64,000 bases of DNA, taken from contig NZ_BSTM01000029.1 of the NCBI RefSeq assembly GCF_030269515.1, positions 1-64,000 of the forward strand. The letters run 5' to 3'. Below the pieces are notes generated by a model. The model ran no database searches, was not told the DNA's origin, and worked only from the letters and a program-made list of their open reading frames with translations. The position numbers and the translations under genes were made by a program. Shown here one piece after another: positions 7,978-16,536 of the stretch. Numbering within the stretch: the stretch's first letter is position 1; every line of letters starts with the position of its first letter. This stretch comes from Actinomadura sp. NBRC 104412 (GTDB taxonomy: Bacteria; Actinomycetota; Actinomycetes; Streptosporangiales; Streptosporangiaceae).

Positions 7978-9390
7978 TCAGCCCTTGACGACGCCGACCG
8001 GGGCGAGGCGCGCGACCTTGCGGCACAGGCCCGCGCCCTCGCTGGCCTCGACGACCGCGGACACGTCCTTGTACGCCGCCGGCCCCTCCTCGGCCAGGCC
8101 ACGCCACGACGACGGCCGCACCGCGATGCCGTCGGCCTCCATCGTCGCCCGCAGCCGCTTGCCGCTGACCCCGCGGGCGGCCTTGTGGCGGCTCTGGACA
8201 CGCCCGGCGCCATGGCAGGTCGAGGCGAACGCGGGCGCGCCCGGCACGCCGACCAGGACGTACGACGAGGTGCCCATCCTCCCGGGGATCAGCACCGGCT
8301 GCCCGACCGCGCCGAGATCGGCGGGCAGGTCGGGATGGCCCGGCGGGAGCGCCCGGGTGGCGCCCTTGCGGTGGACGCACAGCAGCCGCCGCTCCCCGTC
8401 GACCGGATGCTCCTCCAGTTTGGCGAGGTTGTGCGAGACGTCGTACACCAGGTCGAGCCGCGCACCGGCGATCCGCTTGAACACCTCCCGCACCGCCTGG
8501 GCCAGGTACTGCCGGTTCGCGCGGCCGTAGTTCGCCGCCGCGGCCATGGCGCCCAGGTAGGCGCGGCCCTCGTCGGACTCGACGGGGGCGCAGGCGAGCT
8601 GCCGATCGGGCACCTGGATGCCGTGCGCGGGCATCCGCCTCTCCATCGCCCGGACGTGGTCGGTGCAGATCTGGTGGCCGAGACCGCGCGACCCGCAGTG
8701 GATCATGACGCAGATCTGGTCCAGGCTCAGCCCGAACGCCTCGGCGACCTCCGGATCGTACACCTCCGCGACCCGCTGGAGTTCGAGGAAGTGGTTGCCC
8801 GAGCCGAGGCTGCCGACCTGCCGGCCGCCCCGTTCCAGCGCCCGCCGGCCGACCTGGCCGGGGTCGGCGTCGGCGACCGCTCCGGAGTCCTCGCAGCGCA
8901 GCAGGTCGCGCTCGTCGCCGTGGCCCCGCTCCACCACGTACCGGGATCCGCCGGTGAGGATGCCGGTCAGCTCCTCACTGCCGGACAGCCGCCGCACGGC
9001 TCCCCGTCCCATGCCGCGGGGGATGGCCGGGTCGAGCCCGTCCATGACCCGTTCCAGCACCGGTTCGAGGCCGGAGAAGTCCAGGTCGGCGGCCAGCAGC
9101 CGGACCCCGCACGAGATGTCGAAGCCGACGCCGCCGGGCGACACCACGCCGCCCTCCCGCGGATCGGTGGCGGCCACGCCCCCGATGGCGAAGCCGTACC
9201 CCCAGTGGATGTCCGGCATGGCGTACGAGGCGCCGACCACCCCCGGCAGCGTCGCGACGTTGGCCACCTGGTCGAGCGCCTGACCCGCTGAGCGCAGCAG
9301 CTCCCGTGACGCGAACACCACACCCGGGACCCGCATCGCGCCGGACGGCTCGATCTTGAACCGGTACGGCGCCTCCTCGGCGATGTCCAT
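7978..9390 (-). CDS. rtcB: RtcB-family RNA ligase (3'-phosphate / 2',3'-cyclic phosphate joining)
   Basis: A 470-residue manganese- and GTP-dependent ligase that joins RNA 3'-phosphate or 2',3'-cyclic phosphate ends to 5'-hydroxyl ends. Metal and guanylylation motifs are visible: GGVGFDISCGVRLLA with the Asp and Cys ligands, LGSGNHFLELQ, IHCGSRGLGHQ and the late CHGAGRVQSR segment. Length is normal for bacterial RtcB. In bacteria the family serves RNA repair, including of rRNA or tRNA cut by toxins or stress nucleases. The archease gene is convergent just 21 bases away. Confidence 0.95.
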   Translation of the reverse strand: MDIAEEAPYRFKIEPSGAMRVPGVVFASRELLRSAGQALDQVANVATLPGVVGASYAMPDIHWGYGFAIGGVAATDPREGGVVSPGGVGFDISCGVRLLAADLDFSGLEPVLERVMDGLDPAIPRGMGRGAVRRLSGSEELTGILTGGSRYVVERGHGDERDLLRCEDSGAVADADPGQVGRRALERGGRQVGSLGSGNHFLELQRVAEVYDPEVAEAFGLSLDQICVMIHCGSRGLGHQICTDHVRAMERRMPAHGIQVPDRQLACAPVESDEGRAYLGAMAAAANYGRANRQYLAQAVREVFKRIAGARLDLVYDVSHNLAKLEEHPVDGERRLLCVHRKGATRALPPGHPDLPADLGAVGQPVLIPGRMGTSSYVLVGVPGAPAFASTCHGAGRVQSRHKAARGVSGKRLRATMEADGIAVRPSSWRGLAEEGPAAYKDVSAVVEASEGAGLCRKVARLAPVGVVKG

Positions 9391-9507
9391 ATCGCCGGGC
9401 TACCCTCCGTCCCTCCATGCATGCACGCCCCCTGGTCGTCCGGTCAGGCAGGTCTTCGCAGGTGGGACGTGCGGCATGGGCCATGGGTGGAGGGGTAGCC
9501 CCGAGGT

Positions 9508-10173
9508 ATGAACATCGCCGACGTGACCATTGATCTTGAGGACGCCGCGCTGCCGGGCGATCTGGCCCTGCCCGACCAGCCGCTCGGCGTGGTGCTCTTC
9601 GCGCACGGCAGCGGCAGCTCCCGGCACAGCCCGCGGAACCGCGCCGTCGCGGAGGGGCTCAACCAGGCGAGGATCGGCACCCTCCTGATCGACCTGCTCA
9701 CCGCGGAGGAGGAGGAGATCGACCGCGGGACGGGCGAGCTGCGCTTCGATATCGGCCTGCTGACCCGGCGGCTGGTCGGGGCGATCGACTGGCTGGTGGA
9801 CGCGCCGCCGACGGCCGGGTTCCCGATCGGGCTGTTCGGCGCCAGCACCGGTGCGGCGGGCGCGCTGGCCGCCGCCGCCGAGCGTGCCGAGCACGTCGCC
9901 GCCGTGGTGTCGCGCGGCGGCCGTCCCGACCTGGCCGGACCCGCGCTGGAACGGGTGAGCGCACCGGTGCTGCTGATCGTCGGTGCGCGCGATCCCCAGG
10001 TGCTGAGGCTGAACGACGACGCGGCCGGGCGCATGCACAACGCCATGCACCGGCTGGAGGTGGTGCCGGGGGCATCGCACCTGTTCGAGGAGCCCGGCAC
10101 GCTCGACGTGGTGACGGGCTTGGCGGTCCGCTGGTTCGAGCGTTATCTGACCCAGCGCGTCCCGGTGGCCTGA
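9508..10173 (+). CDS. Dienelactone-hydrolase-like alpha/beta hydrolase
   Basis: A 221-residue cytosolic alpha/beta hydrolase. The nucleophile elbow GASTG (about residues 111-115), an acidic residue in VGARDPQ and the histidine in PGASHLFEEPG fit the catalytic triad, and the early FAHGSGSSRHSPRN is the oxyanion loop. This group is often fused or next to a phosphoribosyltransferase domain in actinomycetes; here it stands alone. The substrate is unknown. The ATG at 9508 has GAGGGG about 12 bases upstream. It is divergent from rtcB. Confidence 0.85.
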   Translation: MNIADVTIDLEDAALPGDLALPDQPLGVVLFAHGSGSSRHSPRNRAVAEGLNQARIGTLLIDLLTAEEEEIDRGTGELRFDIGLLTRRLVGAIDWLVDAPPTAGFPIGLFGASTGAAGALAAAAERAEHVAAVVSRGGRPDLAGPALERVSAPVLLIVGARDPQVLRLNDDAAGRMHNAMHRLEVVPGASHLFEEPGTLDVVTGLAVRWFERYLTQRVPVA

Positions 10174-10177
10174 GGGG

Positions 10178-11002
10178 TCAGGGCTTGCGGGCGACGCCGC
10201 CCGCCACGTCCACGCGCGGGCCGGTGAACGGGGAGGGGTCGGGCCGCCAGTCGGGGACGTGCACCACCCCCGGGGGCACCAGTTCCAGGCCGCGGAAGAA
10301 GCCCTCGATCTTCTCGATCGGGCGGGGGTGGTAGGGAAGCGTGCCGCTCTCCTCGTAGAGCCGCTCGGCGTTCCTGACCCCCTCGCTGGTGTCGGTGAAG
10401 TCGTAGATGCCGAGGTGGCTGCCCGGCGCCAGGCGGTCCATGAGGCGCGGGATGATCGACAGGGCCGCGTCGTAGTCGATGTGGCCGAGGATGCCCATCA
10501 GCATGAGGGCGGTGGGCCGGTCGAAGTCGAGGGTACGCCCCGCCTGCTCCAGGATCGTCTCGGGTTGGTGCAGGTCGGCGTCGATGTAGACGGTGACGCC
10601 CTCGGCGGAGCTGGTCAGCAGGGCGCGGGCGTGCGCCAGGACCAGGGGGTCGTTGTCCACGTACACGATCTTGGCGTCGGGGGCGACGCGCTGCGCGATC
10701 TCGTGGGTGTTGTCGACCGTGGGCAGCCCGGTCCCGATGTCGAGGAACTGGCGTATCCCGGCCTCCCCCGCCAGGTACCGGACGACGCGGGCGATGAAGT
10801 GCCGGGCGGCGCGGGCCGCGTCCGGCATCTCCGGGTAGACCTGCAACACCTGGTCGCCGGCCGCCCGGTCGACGGCGTAGTTGTCCTTGCCGCCCAGCCA
10901 GTAGTTCCAGATGCGGGCCGACTGCGGGACGCTGGTGTCGATGTCCTCCATCGGCTCCTTCTCCTGCCGGTCCGGTGGACGCGAAGACTCGTCGCTGCTC
11001 AT
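10178..11002 (-). CDS. SAM-dependent methyltransferase, DUF574 type
   Basis: A 274-residue protein of the actinomycete DUF574 group, recognised by SARIWNYWLGGKDNYAVDR near the start, the GxGxP-like motif FLDIGTGLPT (about residues 82-91) and YVDNDPLVLAHARALL. These proteins have a class I SAM-binding fold, occur in many copies per genome and have no established substrate. The start at 11002 (MSSDESS) is chosen because GGGAGG precedes it; an upstream ATG in frame lacks one. The gene is convergent with the alpha/beta hydrolase four bases away and divergent from the ABC operon. Confidence 0.88.
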   Translation of the reverse strand: MSSDESSRPPDRQEKEPMEDIDTSVPQSARIWNYWLGGKDNYAVDRAAGDQVLQVYPEMPDAARAARHFIARVVRYLAGEAGIRQFLDIGTGLPTVDNTHEIAQRVAPDAKIVYVDNDPLVLAHARALLTSSAEGVTVYIDADLHQPETILEQAGRTLDFDRPTALMLMGILGHIDYDAALSIIPRLMDRLAPGSHLGIYDFTDTSEGVRNAERLYEESGTLPYHPRPIEKIEGFFRGLELVPPGVVHVPDWRPDPSPFTGPRVDVAGGVARKP

Positions 11003-11129
11003 GACAACCTCCCACGAACGAGGGGGACGGCAGGGCGCGCCCGCGGGAGCCGAAGGGCGACCCGGGGGGCGGCCGATGGGCATCGTATGGTATGGGACGG
11101 ATCGCGACCGTCGCGTTCTTTTGAGCCGG

Positions 11130-11158
11130 TTATCGAAAATGGGTGTCGACGGTATACA
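11130..11158 (+). promoter_or_regulatory. Promoter of the nitrate/sulfonate-type ABC operon
   Basis: TTATCG (11130-11135) and TATACA (11153-11158) are spaced by 17 bases, giving a reasonable sigma-70-type promoter in a locally AT-rich patch. Transcription would begin near 11165, which excludes the upstream GTG at 11143 as the start of the first gene and supports the GTG at 11209. Confidence 0.5.
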
Positions 11159-11208
11159 AAGGACGGGATACGGTCGACGGAAGACCGGTTGTTCGTGAGG
11201 AGCGTCCC

Positions 11209-12048
11209 GTGGCCCCCTCGTCTCCCGCCCCCGTGACCGATCGAGTGACCGACGGCGACGCCGTGCGCCTGACGGGCGTCTACAAGGCGTTCGTGCCCAG
11301 CGGACGGGCGGCGCGGCCTCTGATGGCGCTGGAGGACGTGACGCTGGGGGCGCGGGCCGGCGAGTTCATCGGGCTGGTCGGCCCTTCGGGATGCGGGAAG
11401 TCGACGGTGCTGAACCTGCTGGCCGGGCTGATCCGGCCGTCCGCTGGAACGGTCCTCTACCAGGGGCTGCCCGTGCAGGGCATCAACCGGCAGATCGGTT
11501 ACATCACCCAGGACGACAACCTGCTGCCCTGGCGCTCGGTCCTGCGCAACGTCGAGTTCGGGCTGGAGCTCCGCGGCGTCCCCAGGCGGGAGCGGCGCGA
11601 GCGCGCCCGCGAGTTCATCGACCTGGTCGGGCTCGGCGGCTTCGAGGATCACTACCCGCACGAGCTGTCGGGCGGCATGCGGAAACGGGCCAGCATCGTC
11701 CGCACGCTCGCCTACGACAGCCCCGTCGTGCTCATGGACGAGCCGTTCGGCCCGCTTGACGCGCAGACCCGGGTGATCATGCAGGACGAGCTGCTGCGGC
11801 TCTGGGACAGGCAGCGGCCCACGGTGCTTTTCGTCACCCATGACCTGGTGGAGGCGATCGCGCTCAGCGACCGGGTCCTGACGTTCACCGGACGGCCCGG
11901 ACGGATCAAACGCGAGCACGTGGTGGAGCTACCGCGTCCCCGCGACGTGTTCCGCATCCACGAGCTCGATCGGTTCAAGGAGCTCTACGACGCGCTCTGG
12001 AACGACATCAGGGACGAGATCGCCGAGCGTCGGGACGCGCGGCCATGA
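11209..12048 (+). CDS. ABC transporter ATP-binding protein, nitrate/sulfonate type
   Basis: A 279-residue ATPase of the NitT/TauT/SsuB group. It shows Walker A GPSGCGKST, the Q-loop ITQDDNLLPW, signature LSGGMRKRASI, Walker B VVLMDEPFGPLD and H-loop VTHDLVEAI. It energises import through the two following permeases. The GTG at 11209 (MAPSSPAPV) is chosen because GAGGAG precedes it. It is first in a five-gene operon with a 4-base overlap into the next gene. Confidence 0.92.
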   Translation: MAPSSPAPVTDRVTDGDAVRLTGVYKAFVPSGRAARPLMALEDVTLGARAGEFIGLVGPSGCGKSTVLNLLAGLIRPSAGTVLYQGLPVQGINRQIGYITQDDNLLPWRSVLRNVEFGLELRGVPRRERRERAREFIDLVGLGGFEDHYPHELSGGMRKRASIVRTLAYDSPVVLMDEPFGPLDAQTRVIMQDELLRLWDRQRPTVLFVTHDLVEAIALSDRVLTFTGRPGRIKREHVVELPRPRDVFRIHELDRFKELYDALWNDIRDEIAERRDARP

Positions 12049-12908
12049 CGGTCCTCTCCAGCCGGGCCGGGACGAGCGACGAGCGGCGGGCGGAGGAGGT
12101 GCTGGCCGCCGACGCCCGCGGCGCCCGGCTGGCCGCGCGCCGGGAGCGGACCCTCGTCTACGGCGGCATCGTGCTGACCGGCGCGTTCCTCCTGCTGTTC
12201 TGGGAGTACGGCATCGGGCTCGTGGTCGACCAGCGCTATGTGAGCCGTCCCTCCGCCGTCGCCGCCAGGCTGGCCGACCTGCTCACGGAGGGCGCGCTGT
12301 GGCCGCACGTGTCGGCGACCATGACCGAGGCGGGCCTCGGCTACCTGCTCGGCGTGGGCGTCGGCCTGGCCGTCGCGATCGTCCTGGTGTCCTCGCCGCT
12401 GCTGGAGGAGGTGACCGCGCCGTTCGTCGCGGGCTTCTACTCCATCCCCAAGATCGCGCTGGGGCCGTTGTTCATCATGTGGTTCGGCCTGGGCGCGCTG
12501 CCGAAGGTGCTGCTGGCCGCGCTGATGGTCTTCCTGATCGTGCTGATCAACACGGTGGCGGGGGTGCGGTCCATCAGCCCCGGGCTGGTCGACTCCGCCC
12601 GGGTGATGGGCGCGGGCGGGCTCACGCTGGTGCGCACGGTGGTGCTGCCGGGCGCCGCCCCCGCCGTGGTGGCCAGCATCCGGCTGACGTTCTCGCGCGC
12701 CATGGTCGGCGCGATCCTCGGCGAGTTCATCGCCGCGCAGCAAGGGCTGGGCTTCCTGATCGTCCGCGCGTCGCGGCAGTTCGACACGGCGACGGTGTAC
12801 GCGGGCGTCCTCGTCGTGGCCGCCCTGGTGATGGCGGTGGGCGGCGTGCTGCGCCTGGTCGAGGCCCGCCTGATGCCGTGGAGCGGCACGGTGGAGGTGC
12901 GCGGGTGA
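12045..12908 (+). CDS. ABC transporter permease (first of pair)
   Basis: A 287-residue inner-membrane permease with about six transmembrane helices (first near residues 40-60) and the binding-protein-dependent transport signature around VDSARVMGAGGLTLVRTVVLPG, which forms the coupling helix that docks the ATPase. The N-terminus of about 40 residues is cytoplasmic. It starts inside the end of the ATPase gene (ATGA-type overlap). It presumably pairs with the following permease as a heterodimer, which is less usual than the homodimer of classic SsuC/TauC systems. Confidence 0.9.
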   Translation: MTVLSSRAGTSDERRAEEVLAADARGARLAARRERTLVYGGIVLTGAFLLLFWEYGIGLVVDQRYVSRPSAVAARLADLLTEGALWPHVSATMTEAGLGYLLGVGVGLAVAIVLVSSPLLEEVTAPFVAGFYSIPKIALGPLFIMWFGLGALPKVLLAALMVFLIVLINTVAGVRSISPGLVDSARVMGAGGLTLVRTVVLPGAAPAVVASIRLTFSRAMVGAILGEFIAAQQGLGFLIVRASRQFDTATVYAGVLVVAALVMAVGGVLRLVEARLMPWSGTVEVRG

Positions 12909-13738
12909 TGGACGGCGGGCTGCCGGAAAGGGAGAGGCGGCGGGTCGTCCGTGCCCGCCGGGTCAGGCGCGTCACCGTGCTGCTCAGCCGGATCGGGCTG
13001 GTCGCGGTCATCCTGGTGTGCTGGCACGCCGCGTCCGGCACGCTCGTCCGCCCGTTCTTCATCAGCACGCCGCGGGCGGTGGGCGAGCAACTGGCCGAGT
13101 GGTTCGGCTCGTCCGACTTCTGGTTCCACGCCCGGTTCACGATGACCTCGGCGGGGCTGGGGTTCCTGCTCGGCGCGGCGCTGGGCGTCGCCCTCGCGTG
13201 GCCGCTGGCGCTGCGCCGCGCCGCCTACCGAATCGCCGAGCCATATTTCCTGGTGGCCTACTCGATCCCCGCCGTGGCGCTGGGACCGGTGTTCATCCTC
13301 TGGTTCGGCATCGGCCTGCTGCCCAAGGTGCTGCTGGCCGCCTACTTCGTGTTCTTCGTCGTGTTCATCAACGCGGTCGAGGGGATCCGGCAGGTGCCCC
13401 AGGGACTGCTGGACGTGACCCGGGTGATGGGCGCCTCGACCTGGCGGACGATGCGGCAGGTCATGCTGCCCAGCGCGCTGCCGTACATCCTCGCCGCGTT
13501 CAGGGCGACCCTCCCCGCCTCCATGATCGGGGCGGTGGTGGGCGAGTTCATCGCGTCCAACCGCGGCATCGGCTACCTGACCAGGGCCGCGGCCGGGCGC
13601 TACCAGACGGCCGGGGTCATCGCGGGGACGATCGTCCTCGCCGCGATCGTCCTGCTGCTCAGCGTCACGCTGCGGCCGCTGTCACGGGCGCTGCGCTGGC
13701 AGCCCGACGTCAGGATCCGCGGGGGCGGGACCTCCTGA
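12908..13738 (+). CDS. ABC transporter permease (second of pair)
   Basis: A 276-residue permease similar to its upstream neighbour: six predicted membrane helices and the coupling-helix motif LDVTRVMGASTWRTMRQVMLPS. The ATG at 12908 shares one base with the preceding TGA; a GTG three bases earlier is an alternative. Two different permeases in one operon suggest duplication within this transporter type. Confidence 0.9.
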   Translation: MDGGLPERERRRVVRARRVRRVTVLLSRIGLVAVILVCWHAASGTLVRPFFISTPRAVGEQLAEWFGSSDFWFHARFTMTSAGLGFLLGAALGVALAWPLALRRAAYRIAEPYFLVAYSIPAVALGPVFILWFGIGLLPKVLLAAYFVFFVVFINAVEGIRQVPQGLLDVTRVMGASTWRTMRQVMLPSALPYILAAFRATLPASMIGAVVGEFIASNRGIGYLTRAAAGRYQTAGVIAGTIVLAAIVLLLSVTLRPLSRALRWQPDVRIRGGGTS

Positions 13739-13760
13739 CCCACGACCCGACCAAGAAGAC

Positions 13761-13797
13761 CCGGCAGGACAAACCGGCAGGACAAACCGGCAGGGAG
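13761..13797 (+). repeat. 13-bp tandem repeat before the binding-protein gene
   Basis: The unit CCGGCAGGACAAA occurs twice in direct succession (13761-13786) followed by a third partial copy. It lies in the 77-base gap between the permease and lipoprotein genes; the real ribosome binding site (AAGGAGGG, about 13805) lies just after it. It may be replication slippage or a translation-tuning spacer. Confidence 0.6.
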
Positions 13798-13815
13798 ATC
13801 CGGCAAGGAGGGCTC

Positions 13816-14859
13816 ATGAAGACCATCCTGGCGACGGCCGTGGCCGCCGTCCTGATGCTGGCGGCGGGGTGCGGAGGCGGTGGCGGCCCCAGCGGCGACG
13901 CGTCCAGGAGCGCGGGCGCGATCACCACGCTCAAGGTCGCCTCGGCCCCGAACGTCTTCCTGGCGGCCCTGTACGTGGCGCGCGACGACGGGCTGTTCGC
14001 CAAGGAGCGGCTGAAGGTCGACATCGCCCAGGTGGAGAGCGGCAACGACAGCATCGCGGCGCTCGCCTCGGGCGGCGCCCAGTTCGCCGACATCGGGTTC
14101 GAGGACCTGGTGGAGATGCGCGGGCAGGGCGACACCTCGGTGGTGCTGGTGCGCGACATCCTCGACCGGGTCACGCTGACCCTCGTCATGCGCAAGGATG
14201 TCGCCGCGCGGAAGGGCGTCACCCCTGAGTCACCGTTGCGGGCCCGGCTCCAGGCCCTGCGCGGGCTCAAGATCGGCATCACCTCCCCGGGCGCGCCGAC
14301 CGACACCTACATGCGGTACTACCTGCGCTCGGTCGGCATGAACCCGGAACGCGACGTCCAGCTGATCCCGGTGGGCGGCGCGTCGTCGTTGCTGGCGGCC
14401 CTCCAGAAGCGCCAGATCGACGCCTACCATCTGTCCCCGCCCACCCCGTATGTCGCCGCCGAGCAGGGCTTCGGTACGGTGCTCATCGACGGCGTCAAGG
14501 GCGAGGTCCCCGATCTGAACGATTTCGCCTACACCGCATGGGGCGCCGCGCGGAAATGGGCGGAGGACAACCCGCAGACCGTCGCGGCGTTCGGGCGGGC
14601 ACTGACCGCCGCCACGCGGAAGGTGCGGAGCGACCCCCGGGCGGTGACCGATCAGATCCTCGACGACCTCGGCAGTGACGACCGCGCGTCGATCCTGCGC
14701 ACCGTCCAGGGCATGAACACCGCGCTGTCACCCGATGGGTGCTTCGACCCGAGCATGGTGCGGCGCACCCTCGACCGGATGCTCCAGCTCAGGATCTTCG
14801 ACGAGAGGGCCGACGCCGCCGAGGGCGAGCTGTGGACCAACAAGTACAACGCCTGTTGA
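13816..14859 (+). CDS. ABC substrate-binding lipoprotein, NMT1/SsuA-like
   Basis: A 347-residue extracytoplasmic binding protein anchored by lipid: signal peptide with lipobox LAAGC (Cys at about residue 18). The body has the NMT1/THI5-like pattern, with LKVASAPNVFLAALYVARDDG at the N-lobe and LRGLKIGITSPGAPTD. These proteins bind nitrate, sulfonates, pyrimidine precursors or aromatic acids. The downstream FAH-type hydrolase makes an organic acid a reasonable guess, not more. A strong AAGGAGGG precedes the ATG. Confidence 0.9.
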   Translation: MKTILATAVAAVLMLAAGCGGGGGPSGDASRSAGAITTLKVASAPNVFLAALYVARDDGLFAKERLKVDIAQVESGNDSIAALASGGAQFADIGFEDLVEMRGQGDTSVVLVRDILDRVTLTLVMRKDVAARKGVTPESPLRARLQALRGLKIGITSPGAPTDTYMRYYLRSVGMNPERDVQLIPVGGASSLLAALQKRQIDAYHLSPPTPYVAAEQGFGTVLIDGVKGEVPDLNDFAYTAWGAARKWAEDNPQTVAAFGRALTAATRKVRSDPRAVTDQILDDLGSDDRASILRTVQGMNTALSPDGCFDPSMVRRTLDRMLQLRIFDERADAAEGELWTNKYNAC

Positions 14860-14869
14860 CGGAGGGCTC

Positions 14870-15637
14870 ATGCGAATCGTCAGATACTCCTCGGACGGCG
14901 CCGCGCGATGGGGCGTGCTCGGCGACGACGACAAGGTCCACGCCGCCGAGGGACGGCCGTGGCACGACCTGCGTGCCGGCGAGGTCGTGGGCGACCTCGC
15001 CGACGTGCGCCTGCTCGCCCCGGCCACCCCGAGCAAGATCATTTGTGTGGGCCGCAACTACGCCGACCACGCCGCCGAGTTCGGCAACCCGGTGCCCGAG
15101 GAGCCGCTGATCTTCCTCAAGCCGCCGTCCTCGATCGTCGGGCCGGGCGACGACGTGGTCCACCCGTCCCTCTCCCGGCGGCTGGACCCCGAGGCCGAGC
15201 TGGTCGTCGTGATCGGGCGCGCGGGACGGCGCGTGCCCAGGTCCGCGGCGATGTCCCTGGTCGGCGGCTACACCATCGGCAACGACGTCACCGCGCGCGA
15301 CCTGCAGAAAAGCGACCCGCAGTGGACGCGCGGCAAGGGGTACGACACCTTCTGCCCCCTCGGCCCCTGGATCGACACCGGCTTCGATCCCACCGACGTC
15401 CGCGTCACCTGCACGGTCGGCGGCGAGATCCGCCAGGACGGCCGCACCGGCGACTTCCTCTTCGACATCCCCACGCTGATCGAGTACGTCTCGGAGTTCA
15501 CCCGTCTCGAACCCGGCGACCTCCTCATGACCGGCACCCCGCCGGGCGTCCGCCCGGTCCAGGTCGGCGACACCATCACCGTCGCCGTCGAGGGCCTGGG
15601 CGAGCTCACCAACACGGTGGTGGCCGACACCCCCTAA
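14870..15637 (+). CDS. Fumarylacetoacetate hydrolase family protein
   Basis: A 255-residue enzyme of the FAH superfamily, which hydrolyses or decarboxylates beta-diketo or 2-oxo acids, often in aromatic ring catabolism. Family motifs are IICVGRNYADHAAEFGN (about residues 58-74), FLKPPSSIVGPGD, DPEAELVVVIG with the metal-binding acids, YTIGNDVTARDLQ and MTGTPPGV. It begins 10 bases after the binding-protein stop with GGAGGG in between, so it is the last gene of the transporter operon and may act on the imported compound. Its stop overlaps the convergent MBL gene by four bases. Confidence 0.9.
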   Translation: MRIVRYSSDGAARWGVLGDDDKVHAAEGRPWHDLRAGEVVGDLADVRLLAPATPSKIICVGRNYADHAAEFGNPVPEEPLIFLKPPSSIVGPGDDVVHPSLSRRLDPEAELVVVIGRAGRRVPRSAAMSLVGGYTIGNDVTARDLQKSDPQWTRGKGYDTFCPLGPWIDTGFDPTDVRVTCTVGGEIRQDGRTGDFLFDIPTLIEYVSEFTRLEPGDLLMTGTPPGVRPVQVGDTITVAVEGLGELTNTVVADTP

Positions 15638-16527
15638 CCGGAGAGGACGAACCCGTACAGCTCCCCCCGGCGGGTGATCCTGCCGCCCCCGGGGGCGTTG
15701 AAATGGGCCGGGAACACGCGCACGTCGGTGCCGGCGAAGCGTTCCAGGAAGGCGGTCCTGGTGGCCAGCGCCTCCGCCGGGTCGTGCTCGGAGACGATCC
15801 GCCAATGCGGGCGCGGGAACTGGTAGGCGGTGTGGAACAGGTCGCCGCTGAACACCGCCTCCTGCCCGCCCGAGGTGACGTGGAGTCCGCAGTGGCCGGG
15901 GGTGTGGCCGGTCAGCGGGACGATCCGCACGGTGCCGTCGATGGCGAAGCCCGGGTCGACGAAACGGTGTCGTCCGGCCTTCACCACCGGCATGACGCTG
16001 TCGGCGAACGAGTCGTGCCCGTACTGCCCTGACGGCACCGTCGTCCAGTGCTCGTACTCGGACCGGACGAACAGGTACGTGGCGTTGGGGAAGGTCGGTT
16101 CCCACGCGTCGCCCGTCCACCGCGTGTTCCAGCCGACGTGGTCCTGGTGCAGGTGGGTGTTGAAGACGTAGTCCACGTCGGCCGGGTCGACGCCCGCCCC
16201 GGCGAGCGCGGTGAGGTAGCCGGTGTCGAGCATGTGCGCGTACGGGTCCAGCCGGCGTTCCTTGCCGTTCCCCCAGCAGGTGTCGACGACGATGAGGCTG
16301 TGCGGGGTGCGCAGGACATGGCTGCGGAAGACCATCAGCGGCGTCCCCTGCTCGTCGAACAGGGACGGCGGCAGGTCCTCGCGCAGGGTGCCGAGCGCGT
16401 CCTCCTCCCCGTCCAGGCCGACGAACGCCTGGGTCATCGGGAAGGTCATCGTGGTCTCCACGATGCCGATCACCGTCACGTCTCCGATGGCGCTCCGCTC
16501 GGCCGGTCCTTCGCCGCGGTCGGTCAT
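15634..16527 (-). CDS. MBL-fold metallo-hydrolase
   Basis: A 297-residue metallo-beta-lactamase-fold hydrolase. The zinc signature HLHQDHVGW (HxHxDH) is at about residues 135-143, with further ligands likely in LTGHTPGHCGLH and the FPAHF segment near the end. It resembles the quorum-quenching lactonase / glyoxalase-like MBL groups, but the substrate is unknown. It starts nine bases after the acyl-CoA dehydrogenase stop, so it is last in the leftward operon and probably hydrolyses a lactone or thioester in that pathway. Confidence 0.87.
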   Translation of the reverse strand: MTDRGEGPAERSAIGDVTVIGIVETTMTFPMTQAFVGLDGEEDALGTLREDLPPSLFDEQGTPLMVFRSHVLRTPHSLIVVDTCWGNGKERRLDPYAHMLDTGYLTALAGAGVDPADVDYVFNTHLHQDHVGWNTRWTGDAWEPTFPNATYLFVRSEYEHWTTVPSGQYGHDSFADSVMPVVKAGRHRFVDPGFAIDGTVRIVPLTGHTPGHCGLHVTSGGQEAVFSGDLFHTAYQFPRPHWRIVSEHDPAEALATRTAFLERFAGTDVRVFPAHFNAPGGGRITRRGELYGFVLSG

Positions 16528-16536
16528 GGTGCCTCC

